43,968 nucleotides of DNA. Source: CAYSCW01 sp964449165. Lineage in GTDB: Bacteria; Acidobacteriota; Aminicenantia; Aminicenantales; Aminicenantaceae. The notes below the pieces were generated by a model. It was given only the letters and a program-made list of their open reading frames with translations. It searched no databases and was not told the DNA's origin. Positions 16,455-25,860 of the stretch are shown here, in pieces (the stretch's first letter is position 1; each line of letters begins with the position of its first letter). The stretch is from positions 1 through 43,968 of the forward strand of contig CAYVAT010000027.1 in assembly GCA_964449165.1 (NCBI GenBank), given 5' to 3'. A program made the position numbers and the translations under genes.

Positions 16455-17993
16455 TTATCCTCTTGCTCTGCTTCCACCGACATTGATGCCCCTGATTCTG
16501 ACGGTGGGCTGCCCGGCGGAAACTTCAGCGCTTTGGCCGGCTTTACCACATATTCCTGGGCCAAAATCGAGGTCATCTCCTACCGCATCGATATTGGAGA
16601 TGATATCAAGACAGCTTCCTATCAGAGTAGCTCCCTTGACCGGAGTTGTCTTCTTTCCGTTCTCGATGAGATAAGCTTCGCGGCAGGTAAAGTTGAACAT
16701 TCCGGTAATTGGATTAACGCTTCCTCCGCTGAGGCTCTGAACATAGATGCCGCTTGTTGTCTGTCGGAGTATGTCTTCTGGCTTATCCTTTCCTTCGGCG
16801 ATAAAGGTGTTAGTCATCCTGGGAACAGGGAAATTCCGGAAAGATTCACGGCGGCCATTTCCAGTGCGTTCCATATTGATTTGCTTGGCTGAGAGGATAT
16901 CTGTCATGTATTTTTCCAGCACTCCATCTTTGATCAGGACGTTGCAATTCATCTGGGTTCCTTCATCATCAAAATTGGTGGTTCCCCTTCGATTGGGCAA
17001 AGTGCCATCATCAATCATGGTGAAAATGTCGCTGGCTACTTTTTTTTCCAGTTTCCCAGTGAAGGCGCCGATTTTTTTGGCGATGTTGTCCGCCTCGAGA
17101 GGATGGCCTACTGCTTCGTGTACCAGCACACCTCCCCATCCGTTCTGCATGACAACATCCATGATTCCAGCAGGAGCATCCTGGGCAGCGAGCATTGCTA
17201 CTGATTCACGAGCTGCCCGACGGGCAACTTCTTCTGGGCTGACCTCATCGAACATCTCGAAGCCCGAATGACGACTCAATCGTTCCCGGCTCATGTGACG
17301 GGAACCATTTTCCACTCCCAATGTCTGGACTATGAAGAAGAGCAGCGGCAGTTCATCACTGATGAGAAGACCTTCACTGTTGGCTATTGTTCTACCTCTT
17401 GTTTCGTCGTAGTAACTGATGAATGCCATCTTTATTCGGGGATCGAAGTCGAGCGCTGCCTGGTCGGCACGTTTTATCACTTCGAGACGTTTCTCATTTG
17501 CGATATCTTCAAGAGGGAGGTTGACAGTGATGAAAGATTTTCTCTTCGCCTCTTCAATGGGCACTGGGCCGACGGCTTTTGTTTCTTGCGCCACATAGGA
17601 GGCGACTTCTGCAGCCCGGAGGAGTTTTTCTTCGGAGATTTCATCCGTGTAGGCATATCCTGTCTTGTCCCCTGAGATAACCCTGACACCCGCTCCTTGA
17701 CTCAGACTGTAGACAGCGCTTTTGAATTTCGACTCCTCCATGTCGATACTCCGAGAGATTCTGTTTTCCACGTACACTTCCGCAAATTCTCCCCCTTTCC
17801 TGAGGGCGTGTTGAATGGCTTTCTGCAGGAGCTTAGGATCGAGCTTTAATTCGGCTTGGGCTTTTGAGCCCTTGCAAGAGAGGAGTTGTGTCATGAGCGA
17901 TGGCGTAGCAGCCAAGGCGATTCCTCCCTTGAGTCCCCATTGGAGGAACTTTCGGCGAGGAATTTCTTCCACAAAATAGTTTTTGAATTTCAT
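16455..17993 (-). CDS. tldD: TldD-family metalloprotease with Tat signal and lipobox
   Basis: This is a 512-residue TldD, the zinc-bearing catalytic subunit. The metal and catalytic motif HEAVGH is at residues 292-297, and the family segments VYVENRISRSIDMEE and GGSVNPITGMFNF are present. Unusually, the N terminus reads as a twin-arginine signal (PRRKFLQWG, then a hydrophobic stretch) ending in LLSC, a lipobox-like site. Classical TldD is cytoplasmic and about 480 residues long; the extra N-terminal residues here account for the signal. The ATG follows GAGAGG by a few bases. tldE follows in the same operon without its own signal. Confidence 0.93.
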   Translation of the reverse strand: MKFKNYFVEEIPRRKFLQWGLKGGIALAATPSLMTQLLSCKGSKAQAELKLDPKLLQKAIQHALRKGGEFAEVYVENRISRSIDMEESKFKSAVYSLSQGAGVRVISGDKTGYAYTDEISEEKLLRAAEVASYVAQETKAVGPVPIEEAKRKSFITVNLPLEDIANEKRLEVIKRADQAALDFDPRIKMAFISYYDETRGRTIANSEGLLISDELPLLFFIVQTLGVENGSRHMSRERLSRHSGFEMFDEVSPEEVARRAARESVAMLAAQDAPAGIMDVVMQNGWGGVLVHEAVGHPLEADNIAKKIGAFTGKLEKKVASDIFTMIDDGTLPNRRGTTNFDDEGTQMNCNVLIKDGVLEKYMTDILSAKQINMERTGNGRRESFRNFPVPRMTNTFIAEGKDKPEDILRQTTSGIYVQSLSGGSVNPITGMFNFTCREAYLIENGKKTTPVKGATLIGSCLDIISNIDAVGDDLDFGPGICGKAGQSAEVSAGQPTVRIRGINVGGSRARG

Positions 17994-18047
17994 GCTGTAC
18001 CTCTCATAAAAATTTTAAATTAAGATGTGTTTGCATCTCCTTTCTGA

Positions 18048-18076
18048 ATCATATACAAAAATAGATTTCATCTCAA
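18048..18076 (-). promoter_or_regulatory. Candidate sigma-70 promoter of tldDE
   Basis: On the minus strand there is TTGAGA (18076-18071), a 17-bp spacer and TATGAT (18053-18048), about 50 bases upstream of the tldD ATG. Five of six bases match consensus in each box. Confidence 0.45.
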
Positions 18077-18102
18077 TTTTTTTATTGTCTTTGATAACAT
18101 TC

Positions 18103-18247
18103 CCATTTCTGTAATGAGTGAAGATATTTCATACAGTCAGATAGTGAGGTGGCGGTTCCTGTCCATACGAAGCCCATGGTGGCGGGTGGGAGGGTCTTGG
18201 CAAGGATGGAGAGGAACCGACGCCTTTATTAGCTATCACGAAAATGG
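18103..18247 (+). repeat. Hairpin/MITE-like element, copy A (145 bp)
   Basis: The ends are imperfect 13-bp inverted repeats (CCATTTCTGTAAT and ATCACGAAAATGG). Inside, GGTTCCTGTCCAT faces ATGGAGAGGAACC, giving a long stem with a GC-rich apical loop that includes GGCGGGTGGGAGGGTCT. A second copy lies in opposite orientation at 27021-27184. The element occupies the space between the 3' end of the beta-CASP nuclease gene and the tldD promoter. No open frame fills it and no clear target-site duplication is visible. Confidence 0.85.
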
Positions 18248-18261
18248 AAATCCTTTCTCAT

Positions 18262-19662
18262 TTACAGAATCTGGAATTCTTCGAGGTATTCAGGAACTCG
18301 AACGGACCACCCTTTTTCCCTCTCAAGATACGAAGCCAGATCCGAGGCAGATTCTTTTTCGCCGTGGATGAGGAAGATCCTTTGCGGAGCTCTCTTGAGA
18401 TGGCCCAGCCATCGGAGCAGTCCGTTGCGGTCTGCATGGGCTGAGAAGCCATGAATCTGTTCCACCCTGGCTCGTACAGGGAGATACTGTCCATGGATTC
18501 TTACTTGAGGATTTCCTTCCACAATCTGTCTGCCAAGCGTTCCTTCAGCTTGGTAGCCAACAAAGAGAATGGTGGATTCAGGACGGGAAATATTCTGCAC
18601 CAGATGGTGCTTGATACGGCCCCCTGTGCACATCCCCGAACCAGCAAGGATGATGCATGTTCCTTTGAAGGAATTGATCGCCTTGGATTCTTCTCTATTC
18701 CGAACCAACCTCAGGCCTGGAAAACGAAAAGGTTCCTGGTTTTTCTCAAAAAGCCTCTTCGTTTCCTCATCCATACATTCAGGATGGTGCTTGAAGACTT
18801 CGTTAATATCCAAAGCCATGGGACTGTCGAGGAAGATGAAGATTTGCGGAATACGTTCTTCCCTGACCAGGCGGTTGAGATGGAACAACAATTCCTGGGC
18901 CCTTTCCACTGCGAAGGTAGGGATGACCACATTTCCTCCGGCCTTGGCTGTGTCATTGATAATCTGGCACAGCCAATCAGCGACATCTTCTGGATCTTCA
19001 TGGATTCGATTACCGTAGGTAGATTCCATGATCACATGATCCGCATAATCGAAGACTGACGGATCACGGATGAGCGGTTTGTTCCACTGCCCGATGTCAC
19101 CTGAGAAGATAAGCCTCCTGGTCTTCCCTTTGTCTTTGATCTTGATATCCACCATTGCTGATCCGAGAATGTGGCCTGCATCATGGAATGTTACACGGAG
19201 ACGATGACCGAGGGCTATGGTTTTACCGTAGGGAACCTCTTCTAGCAGAGGGAATACCTTTTCTGCATCCCGGACTGTGTAGAGAGGAATTTCTGGATAA
19301 GGCCCCTTTCTCCTTTCCCGTTTATGGCGTTTTTTCTTGAAGGCAGCGTCTTCTTCTTGAATATGTGCCGAATCAAGGAGCATGATGGGGATCAGATCCT
19401 TGGATGCAGAGGTGGTTAAGATGTGCCTGGAAAATCCTTCCCGTACAAGTTTGGGAAGCAACCCGGAATGATCCAGGTGAACGTGAGTCAGAAGGAGATA
19501 GTCGATCTGCTCTTGCGGAACGGGAAAGGATGCCCAATTTCTTTCCAGAAAAGCCCTTTCCTGAAAAAGGCCGCAATCGATAAGAAGCCGAACATTTTCT
19601 GTTTCCAGAAGTGTACATGAACCTGTAACCTGGCGATTGGCGCCAAGAAATTTGAGGTGCAT
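18262..19662 (-). CDS. MBL-fold/beta-CASP nuclease (CPSF73/YSH1-like)
   Basis: This is a 466-residue RNA-processing-type metallo-beta-lactamase. The zinc motifs are HVHLDH at residues 60-65, HDAGHILGS, FSGDIG and MESTYGNR. The beta-CASP segments are PTFAVERAQELL, GSGMCTGGRI and FSAHADR, with a terminal HGEKE. This set is typical of CPSF73-like bacterial and archaeal RNases that act as endo- or 5' exonucleases on RNA. AGGAG lies about 10 bases before the ATG. It is monocistronic, with hairpin element copy A just downstream. Confidence 0.92.
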   Translation of the reverse strand: MHLKFLGANRQVTGSCTLLETENVRLLIDCGLFQERAFLERNWASFPVPQEQIDYLLLTHVHLDHSGLLPKLVREGFSRHILTTSASKDLIPIMLLDSAHIQEEDAAFKKKRHKRERRKGPYPEIPLYTVRDAEKVFPLLEEVPYGKTIALGHRLRVTFHDAGHILGSAMVDIKIKDKGKTRRLIFSGDIGQWNKPLIRDPSVFDYADHVIMESTYGNRIHEDPEDVADWLCQIINDTAKAGGNVVIPTFAVERAQELLFHLNRLVREERIPQIFIFLDSPMALDINEVFKHHPECMDEETKRLFEKNQEPFRFPGLRLVRNREESKAINSFKGTCIILAGSGMCTGGRIKHHLVQNISRPESTILFVGYQAEGTLGRQIVEGNPQVRIHGQYLPVRARVEQIHGFSAHADRNGLLRWLGHLKRAPQRIFLIHGEKESASDLASYLEREKGWSVRVPEYLEEFQIL

Positions 19663-19754
19663 CCTGACTTTCTCCTGGAATTACTTAAACTATCAGAGGA
19701 GAACACCATGGTCAAGCGAGGAAATTTTAATTTTATTCAGTAATAAATTTGTCC

Positions 19755-19784
19755 TTGAAATAGAAGGATGAGTCAGATGATAAT
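19755..19784 (+). promoter_or_regulatory. Candidate sigma-70 promoter of the DPP-IV gene
   Basis: TTGAAA (19755-19760), an 18-bp spacer and GATAAT (19779-19784) lie about 48 bp before the ATG at 19832. Confidence 0.42.
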
Positions 19785-19831
19785 ATTTTTTGTATTTTAA
19801 ATAAAAATACTGGAAAGGAGAGATTAGAGCT

Positions 19832-22063
19832 ATGAAAAGGATTCACTTTTTAGTCATTCTGGTAATGATTGTTTTTTACTCATCTCAGGCTTTTACTCGA
19901 GAAAACGCCCCGAAAAGACTCACTGTGGAGTGGCTTAATGATGTACGGGTACAGGAGAAATTCAGGCCCCCTCGATACACATGGCTCAACAATGGGATGA
20001 TTCTTCTTCTTGACTACCAGAAGCCTTGGGAAAACCGTAACCTGGAAATACTCGACCCTAAAACAAACGAAAGAACAGAAGCTTTCCAGAGAAATAAAAT
20101 CCTTTCGGCCTTGATAAAGGAGGCTGGAGGAGAGGCGCCTTCCTCTATCCGATGGCCCGATGCTATAGATCCCAATGGTCGAGCTTTAGTCTATATCATC
20201 GATGGAGATATTTATTGTGTTGAGTTTTATGAGTCTTCTCTCAAGCGACTGACCAAGACAGCCGCTTCGGAGTCAGCAGTAGCCTTTTCTCCTGATGGGA
20301 AATGGATAAGCTTTATAAGAGCAAACGACATTTACGCCATCAACTGGAGGGAGGGGACCTTCAAACGCCTGACTTCTGGAGCGACAGATACACTTCTCAA
20401 CGGAGTCCTTTCCTGGGTTTATTGGGAAGAAGTCTATTATCATACTCCTCTCCCCTATTCCTGGTCCCCAGATTCCCGTGCCATCGCCTATCTTCAGAGC
20501 AATGATTCAATGGTCTCTTTGTCTACGTTTGTTAATTTTAAGCCTGCCACCCAAGAAGTGGTAAGGCAGCATTATCCAAAAGCAGGACAGGCCAATCCCG
20601 AGGTACGCTTGGGTATAGTGGATATTTTCTCTCAGAAGACAACCTGGGTAAACTGCGGAAAGTATGAATACTTGGCCCGTTTTAAATGGCTGCCCGCCGG
20701 TGATGAGATTGCTGTCCAGACCCTTAACCGGAGTCAGTCAGAGCTTAATCTGTTCATCGCAGATAGAGAAAGCGGCAGCAGCCAGAAAATTCTGACTGAA
20801 AAGCAGCCGGCCTGGATTGACCTCAATGATTCCCCTTATTTTTTAAAGGATGGGAAGCGGTTCATCTGGCTTTCAGAAAGAGATGGCTATCAGCATCTTT
20901 ATCTTTTTCACAGAAACGGGCAGCTTATAAGACAACTGACCAAGGGGGAGTTTATGGTGCTTTCATCTGAAGGTGCTTTGCTCAGCGGAAACAGCGGATT
21001 GGCGGGAGTTGATGATCAAAGCTGGGTTTACTTCTCATCCAACAGACACGCCTTGAGGGAAAGACATCTCTACCGGGTCAAGCTGGATGGAACCGGACTC
21101 ATGCGCCTGACTGATAAAGCCGGTGTTCATTCGGTGAGGTTTTCCCCAGGAGGTGAGTATTTTCTGGATACATTTTCCAACTCTTCAACTCCTCCCTCTT
21201 TGATCCTCTGTCAGGCTGATGGGAAGACACTTAGAGTTGTTGTCCCTTCAGCTAAAGAGGATCTCCAGGGATTGGATGTTGTCTTTGCTGAGTTTCAATC
21301 TTTTCCGACTGAAGATGGCCTCGAACTTCCGGCCATGATAATACGTCCTGCAAATTTTTCTGCTCAACGGAAATATCCGGCCATTGTCTATGTTTATGGA
21401 GGCCCTGGTTCCCAACAGGTGGTTAATCGCTGGAGTAGCCGAGGGCTGTGGCATAGCCTTCTCGCCCAGGAAGGCTTTTTTGTATTTGTCTTTGAAGTGA
21501 GGGCAGGTATGGGAAAGAGCACTGCCCTGGAAACATCTGTCTTTCGAAGAGCCTATGGAATGCAGAATGTCAAAGACATCCTGGCCGGAGTTCGCTGGCT
21601 TCAGACCATGCCCTTCATCGATCAGGATAGAATCGGCATATGGGGCTGGAGCGGAGGTGGCTGTACGACTCTCTATACTATGACCCACTGCAACGCTTTC
21701 AAGGCGGGCATAGCTGTGGCGCCTGTCTCAGACTGGGATTTCTATGATACAATCTATACCGAGCGTTATCAGGGAACGCCCCAGGATAATCCAGAAGGTT
21801 ACAAGGAGACTTCTTCGGTCCTGGCCGCTTCAAATCTCAAGGGCAGGCTGCTCATCGTCCACGGGACCTATGATGACAATGTTCATCCTCAGAACACCTA
21901 TGCCTTCATCAACGAGCTCATCAAACATAATATTCCTTTTGAGTTAATGATTTATCCCTGGAGAAAACATGGCATCAGCGACCCACCTGCCAGAGTGCAT
22001 CTTTACACACTGATGCTCGATTTCTGGCGGAGAAATCTGAAGGGAGATCATAATCAGCGATAG
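19832..22063 (+). CDS. Dipeptidyl peptidase IV (peptidase family S9B)
   Basis: This is a 743-residue exported serine peptidase that removes X-Pro or X-Ala dipeptides from peptide N termini. It has a Sec signal peptide (MKRIHFLVILVMIV...), an N-terminal beta-propeller domain (about 60-490) with the substrate-amine-binding double glutamate in WVYWEEVYYH near residue 198, and a C-terminal alpha/beta hydrolase domain. The triad is Ser607 in GWSGGG, Asp at 681/682 in GTYDDNVH and His713 in RKHG. Length matches the family. It fits a peptide-scavenging lifestyle together with tldDE and the CocE-type hydrolase. Confidence 0.95.
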   Translation: MKRIHFLVILVMIVFYSSQAFTRENAPKRLTVEWLNDVRVQEKFRPPRYTWLNNGMILLLDYQKPWENRNLEILDPKTNERTEAFQRNKILSALIKEAGGEAPSSIRWPDAIDPNGRALVYIIDGDIYCVEFYESSLKRLTKTAASESAVAFSPDGKWISFIRANDIYAINWREGTFKRLTSGATDTLLNGVLSWVYWEEVYYHTPLPYSWSPDSRAIAYLQSNDSMVSLSTFVNFKPATQEVVRQHYPKAGQANPEVRLGIVDIFSQKTTWVNCGKYEYLARFKWLPAGDEIAVQTLNRSQSELNLFIADRESGSSQKILTEKQPAWIDLNDSPYFLKDGKRFIWLSERDGYQHLYLFHRNGQLIRQLTKGEFMVLSSEGALLSGNSGLAGVDDQSWVYFSSNRHALRERHLYRVKLDGTGLMRLTDKAGVHSVRFSPGGEYFLDTFSNSSTPPSLILCQADGKTLRVVVPSAKEDLQGLDVVFAEFQSFPTEDGLELPAMIIRPANFSAQRKYPAIVYVYGGPGSQQVVNRWSSRGLWHSLLAQEGFFVFVFEVRAGMGKSTALETSVFRRAYGMQNVKDILAGVRWLQTMPFIDQDRIGIWGWSGGGCTTLYTMTHCNAFKAGIAVAPVSDWDFYDTIYTERYQGTPQDNPEGYKETSSVLAASNLKGRLLIVHGTYDDNVHPQNTYAFINELIKHNIPFELMIYPWRKHGISDPPARVHLYTLMLDFWRRNLKGDHNQR

Positions 22064-22124
22064 CTCCAATTCTCGAAGGGGAAAATTATTAGGCATACTT
22101 TCTTCAAAGATGTACAGAGGCCTG

Positions 22125-23381
22125 CTACGATTTGGTTTTTAAATCAACCTTCTTGGTAATCTTTTTAATCAGCAAGGCCTTGATTTTTTCCACAAATTCT
22201 TGAGGCCATACTTTTATCATCCTGTTCAACATGTTGTTGTTGACCGTGGAGACATCCACATAGTGATCTTCTTTGATCAAGAAATGCCTCAAGGCTTCCC
22301 ATTTTGCTGTGTCTTCTCTTCGTGAAGGAGCTGTCATTTCTTCTTTTATGGTGATTGTCAACTGATGGTCAGAACCATCGATGAGAAGAAGGCCTTCTTT
22401 TTCTGCCAACTGGATGGCTGCTTCAGAGATTTTAGCCTGTTCCTGTTCGATATCGAAAATCTCTTTTTTCAATTGCTTTTTTTCCTCTTCCAATTCAGCA
22501 TATTTGGAGACCAGCTGAACTCCTTGATCCTTCAGGTATTTATTGGCATCCAGTTTCTCTGTCTGCAGGACATGTTTCCATAACGGACAGATATCTTGGT
22601 AATCACACCAATCACAGAGAGCACTCTTGCAGGGAGAGAAATCTTGGCAGGACTCAATCTCTATTATTTTATTGATGGTGATATCCTGCAGATCCATCAA
22701 TTGCTTTTCAGAGCGGGAGGACATAATTTCCTTGTTGAAAAGAAGGAAATGCCAGATGAGCCTGGTATTTTGAGCTTCAGGCCATTTTTCAGAAAGAGCC
22801 AGGAGATAGAGAGTTAACTGGAGATCCTGGTCAGCTTCCTCCTGGGTAATGAGGTTGGCAGAAGTCTTATAGTCATGAATCTCGAATCTCTGCTCCTTGT
22901 CATTCCAGTCGAGACGATCCAGGATTCCGAAGAATGGGAACTCTTCTTCTTCATGCCTGAGGGTAAAGTACATAGGCTCCTCGGTTTTTACGATTTTCGT
23001 CTGATCGAAAGGATGGTACTGGTTATAGTAATCTGCAAGGCATCTTTTGCCTTTTTCAAAGTAATCGTCTGCTGAGAGTTCCTTCCTTACTATCTTGATA
23101 GAGGAGTGGAAATTTTTTTTCCACAGGTCTTCATAGTGAGAAAAAAGCCAGTCTTTGGGCTTTATGACTCTATTCCTGACAAAGTTATAGAGGTCTTTCA
23201 GCGCCTCATGGACTTGTTTCCCCATGAACGCCTCTATGGTTTCCACTTCGGTCCTCAAACCATCGATATAGCGGAATTTGTATTGAAGTCTGCACCTGTT
23301 GAAGCTATCTATTCGGCTGAACGAATAGCGAGGAGCCTTTTGCCTCATTGTCTCGGGTTGTCCCTTCATATCTTTTTCCAT
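22125..23381 (-). CDS. PD-(D/E)XK nuclease with C-terminal iron-sulfur cysteines (Cas4/RecB/AddB-like)
   Basis: This 418-residue protein starts with the RecB-type segment YSFSRIDSFNRCRLQYKFRYIDGL. It continues with the catalytic core ILDRLDW at about 150 and DYKTS at about 168. Three closely spaced cysteines at about 250-264 (CDWCDYQDIC), together with Cys30 near the N terminus, match the 4Fe-4S arrangement of Cas4 and AddB-type nucleases. The C-terminal 150 residues form a coiled coil and an extra domain not found in small Cas4 proteins. There is no CRISPR array or cas gene nearby, so a DNA repair role is more likely. The start is uncertain because no ribosome binding site is clear; Met5 is an alternative. 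Confidence 0.85.
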   Translation of the reverse strand: MEKDMKGQPETMRQKAPRYSFSRIDSFNRCRLQYKFRYIDGLRTEVETIEAFMGKQVHEALKDLYNFVRNRVIKPKDWLFSHYEDLWKKNFHSSIKIVRKELSADDYFEKGKRCLADYYNQYHPFDQTKIVKTEEPMYFTLRHEEEEFPFFGILDRLDWNDKEQRFEIHDYKTSANLITQEEADQDLQLTLYLLALSEKWPEAQNTRLIWHFLLFNKEIMSSRSEKQLMDLQDITINKIIEIESCQDFSPCKSALCDWCDYQDICPLWKHVLQTEKLDANKYLKDQGVQLVSKYAELEEEKKQLKKEIFDIEQEQAKISEAAIQLAEKEGLLLIDGSDHQLTITIKEEMTAPSRREDTAKWEALRHFLIKEDHYVDVSTVNNNMLNRMIKVWPQEFVEKIKALLIKKITKKVDLKTKS

Positions 23382-23445
23382 GCTGAAAGATACATGCTCT
23401 CAATCTAGTTGAGACAGAAGAAGTTGTCAACTCAATGTTGATATG

Positions 23446-23473
23446 TTGACTTTATATGCTCAATATGTATAAC
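23446..23473 (+). promoter_or_regulatory. Candidate promoter with overlapping inverted repeats upstream of the CocE gene
   Basis: TTGACT (23446-23451), a 16-bp spacer and TATAAC (23468-23473) form a good sigma-70 match about 150 bp before the start. The -35 overlaps repeated GTTGA/TCAAC blocks (GTCAAC at 23426-23431, GTTGAC at 23445-23450), which could be an operator. Confidence 0.42.
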
Positions 23474-23620
23474 GATGTCTTAAGATAGGATGGTTAATCA
23501 ACAGAATCTTGAAAATGCTCTTCAATAACTTTGAAGTGAGGGAATATTTAGCTTATTCAGAATGGACATATGGTATGAATTTTCTTATCATTTAGGCTTC
23601 ACTTATTGAAAGGAGGATTT

Positions 23621-25813
23621 ATGTATATGAAATCTGCCAAAGTTAAAATCATACTCACCATCATAATAGGGGGAATTTTTTTCACACTGGGTGCTGATGC
23701 GCAGATAGAAATCCCTTCTGAAGAAGAATTTTTCAACATCATTCAAACAGAAGGGGTCGCCAAGGCTACAGAAGTATTTCGGAATGTGCGAAAGAGTCAT
23801 CCAGATACCGTCATTTTTAGGGAAAGAGCGTTGAACAGATTAGGATATACATATCTCAATTCAGGAAAAATTGAAGATGCTCTGGGGATATTCAAGCTTA
23901 ACATTGAGGCCTATCCGGATGCCTTTAATACATATGACAGCTACGCTGAAGCTTGTATGGTGGATGGAGATATTGAACTGGCAATAGAGAATTACAAGAA
24001 GTCAGTCGAAATCAATCCGGATAATTTGAATGGAATCAGATATATAATTGTTCTCGAAAATTATGATAAACATGAATATATGATTCCCATGAGAGACCGA
24101 GTCAAGCTGTATACGCAGGTTTATATACCTAAAGATACCAGTAGGACATATCCCATTCTTTTTTCTAGAACGCCGTATTCTGTTCGCAATTACGGGCCCA
24201 CCAATTACCGAAACAGGTTGGGACCAAGTGATCTGTTTACCAAGGAAGGCTTTATATTTGTTTATCAGGATGTCCGTGGTAAATTCAAATCCGAGGGTGA
24301 GTTTATCGTTATGCGGCCTTACAAACCTGTCAAACAGGGCTTTCAGGATACAGATGAGAGCAGCGACACATACGATACCATTGAATGGTTGCTGAAAAAT
24401 ATTCCGCATCATAATGGCAGAGTAGGAATGTGGGGCGGTTCCTATGGCGGATGGCAGACGGTCATGGGGATGATTGATGCCCATCCCGCCTTAAAAGTAT
24501 CCAGCCCACGAGCTTCTCCTTCCGATATGTGGATAGGTGATGATTTTCATCATAATGGCGCCTTTAGGCTTATGTATACTTTTGATTGGCTGGTGAATGA
24601 TGCCCGGCCGAGGACTGGTCTCACAATAATCCGTCCTCCGCTGTTCAACTACGGGACACCCGATGGCTATAAGTTCTTTATGGACTTAGGCCCGGTCTCT
24701 AACATTAACAGGAAGTACTTACACAATCAGATACCCACATGGGATGAATACATGAAGCATGGGGATTATGATGAATATTGGAAGAAGCAGAGTCTGCTTC
24801 AGTATCTGGATAACATCACGCATCCTATCTTGAATGTCGCCGCATGGTTTGATGCTGAAGATTTTTATGGTCCCATGAGCATATACTCCACCATAGAAAA
24901 GAAAAATATCCATAACAAGAGCATACTCGTGGTGGGGCCCTGGTATCATGGAGGATGGGGTAACTCGGATGGAGATCAGTTAGGCGACATAAATTTTGAT
25001 CAAAAAACGGGTATCTATTTCAGAGAAAAAGTTGAATTTCCTTTTTTTATGTATCACTTGAAAGATGAAGGAGAGCTTGATCTGCCTGAAGCATTGGTAT
25101 TTGAAACAGGATCGAATCAATGGAGATCCTATAAACGGTGGCCTCCCAAAGGAACAACCGAAAAATTACTGTATTTTCAAACAGACGGGAAACTTTCTTT
25201 TAATCCTCCCGCAGAGGTATCGAATCAGGCATTTGATGAATACACCAGCGATCCCCAAAAACCTGTTCCATGGTCAAAAAATATCCAGAATCGTCAGGGT
25301 CATTTATGGATGGTTGAAGATCAGCGGTTTGCCGGGCGAAGGCCGGATGTGCTTGTCTATCAATCTGATATCCTGACCGAGAACATCACTATTGCAGGGC
25401 CCATTATCGCCAGCCTCTATGTGTCGACAACAGGAACAGATGCCGATTGGGTCGTTAAATTGATCGATGTCTATCCCAATAATGCTCCGAATGATATGGG
25501 AGACTACCAGATGTTACTGGCTGGTGAGGTCTTACGGAGCAAATACAGGAATAGTTTCGAAAACCCAGAGCCAATGGAACCCAATCAGGTGACGAAGATT
25601 GAATTTGATCTGCGTGACAAATTCCACTGCTTTCTCAAAGGACACCGAATCATGGTTCAAGTTCAGAGTACATGGTTTCCTGTGATTGACAGGAATCCGC
25701 AGAAATTTGTGGACATTTATAAGGCAAAAGAGGATGATTTCCAAAAAGCGGTTCACAGGGTCTGTCACTCCCCAGAATATCCTTCATGCTTAAAAATTCT
25801 GGTGTTGAAATAA
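23621..25813 (+). CDS. Exported TPR-containing CocE/NonD-type alpha/beta hydrolase (X-Pro peptidase S15-like)
   Basis: This is a 730-residue protein with a signal peptide (KVKIILTIIIGGIFFTLGADA), a short TPR-like helical region (about 30-130) containing ALNRLGYTYLNSGKIEDALG, and a CocE/S15 hydrolase domain. The nucleophile is Ser274 in WGGSYGG, the acid lies in AWFDAEDFYG and the histidine in WYHGGWG. A C-terminal jelly-roll typical of CocE/X-Pro dipeptidyl peptidases follows. The ATG at 23621 is chosen over an upstream TTG because AAAGGAGG precedes it by 5 bases. The substrate may be peptides or acyl esters; the family is functionally mixed. Confidence 0.88.
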   Translation: MYMKSAKVKIILTIIIGGIFFTLGADAQIEIPSEEEFFNIIQTEGVAKATEVFRNVRKSHPDTVIFRERALNRLGYTYLNSGKIEDALGIFKLNIEAYPDAFNTYDSYAEACMVDGDIELAIENYKKSVEINPDNLNGIRYIIVLENYDKHEYMIPMRDRVKLYTQVYIPKDTSRTYPILFSRTPYSVRNYGPTNYRNRLGPSDLFTKEGFIFVYQDVRGKFKSEGEFIVMRPYKPVKQGFQDTDESSDTYDTIEWLLKNIPHHNGRVGMWGGSYGGWQTVMGMIDAHPALKVSSPRASPSDMWIGDDFHHNGAFRLMYTFDWLVNDARPRTGLTIIRPPLFNYGTPDGYKFFMDLGPVSNINRKYLHNQIPTWDEYMKHGDYDEYWKKQSLLQYLDNITHPILNVAAWFDAEDFYGPMSIYSTIEKKNIHNKSILVVGPWYHGGWGNSDGDQLGDINFDQKTGIYFREKVEFPFFMYHLKDEGELDLPEALVFETGSNQWRSYKRWPPKGTTEKLLYFQTDGKLSFNPPAEVSNQAFDEYTSDPQKPVPWSKNIQNRQGHLWMVEDQRFAGRRPDVLVYQSDILTENITIAGPIIASLYVSTTGTDADWVVKLIDVYPNNAPNDMGDYQMLLAGEVLRSKYRNSFENPEPMEPNQVTKIEFDLRDKFHCFLKGHRIMVQVQSTWFPVIDRNPQKFVDIYKAKEDDFQKAVHRVCHSPEYPSCLKILVLK

Positions 25814-25860
25814 AATTTTTATCGTAAAATCAGATTTTGCCTTGATCTTTTGATGCTTCT

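Noticed and set aside
18103..18247. Integron attC site
   Set aside because: The palindromic size fits loosely, but the ends are not R'/R'' core sites, no integrase or cassette array is present, and the second copy is isolated.
22125..23381. CRISPR-associated Cas4
   Set aside because: The protein is twice the usual Cas4 length with an extra C-terminal region, and no repeat array or other cas gene is present.
25826..25838. AAAATC/GATTTT inverted repeat between the CocE and superoxide reductase genes
   Set aside because: Very short, AT-only arms with a one-base centre; likely chance in AT-rich intergenic DNA.
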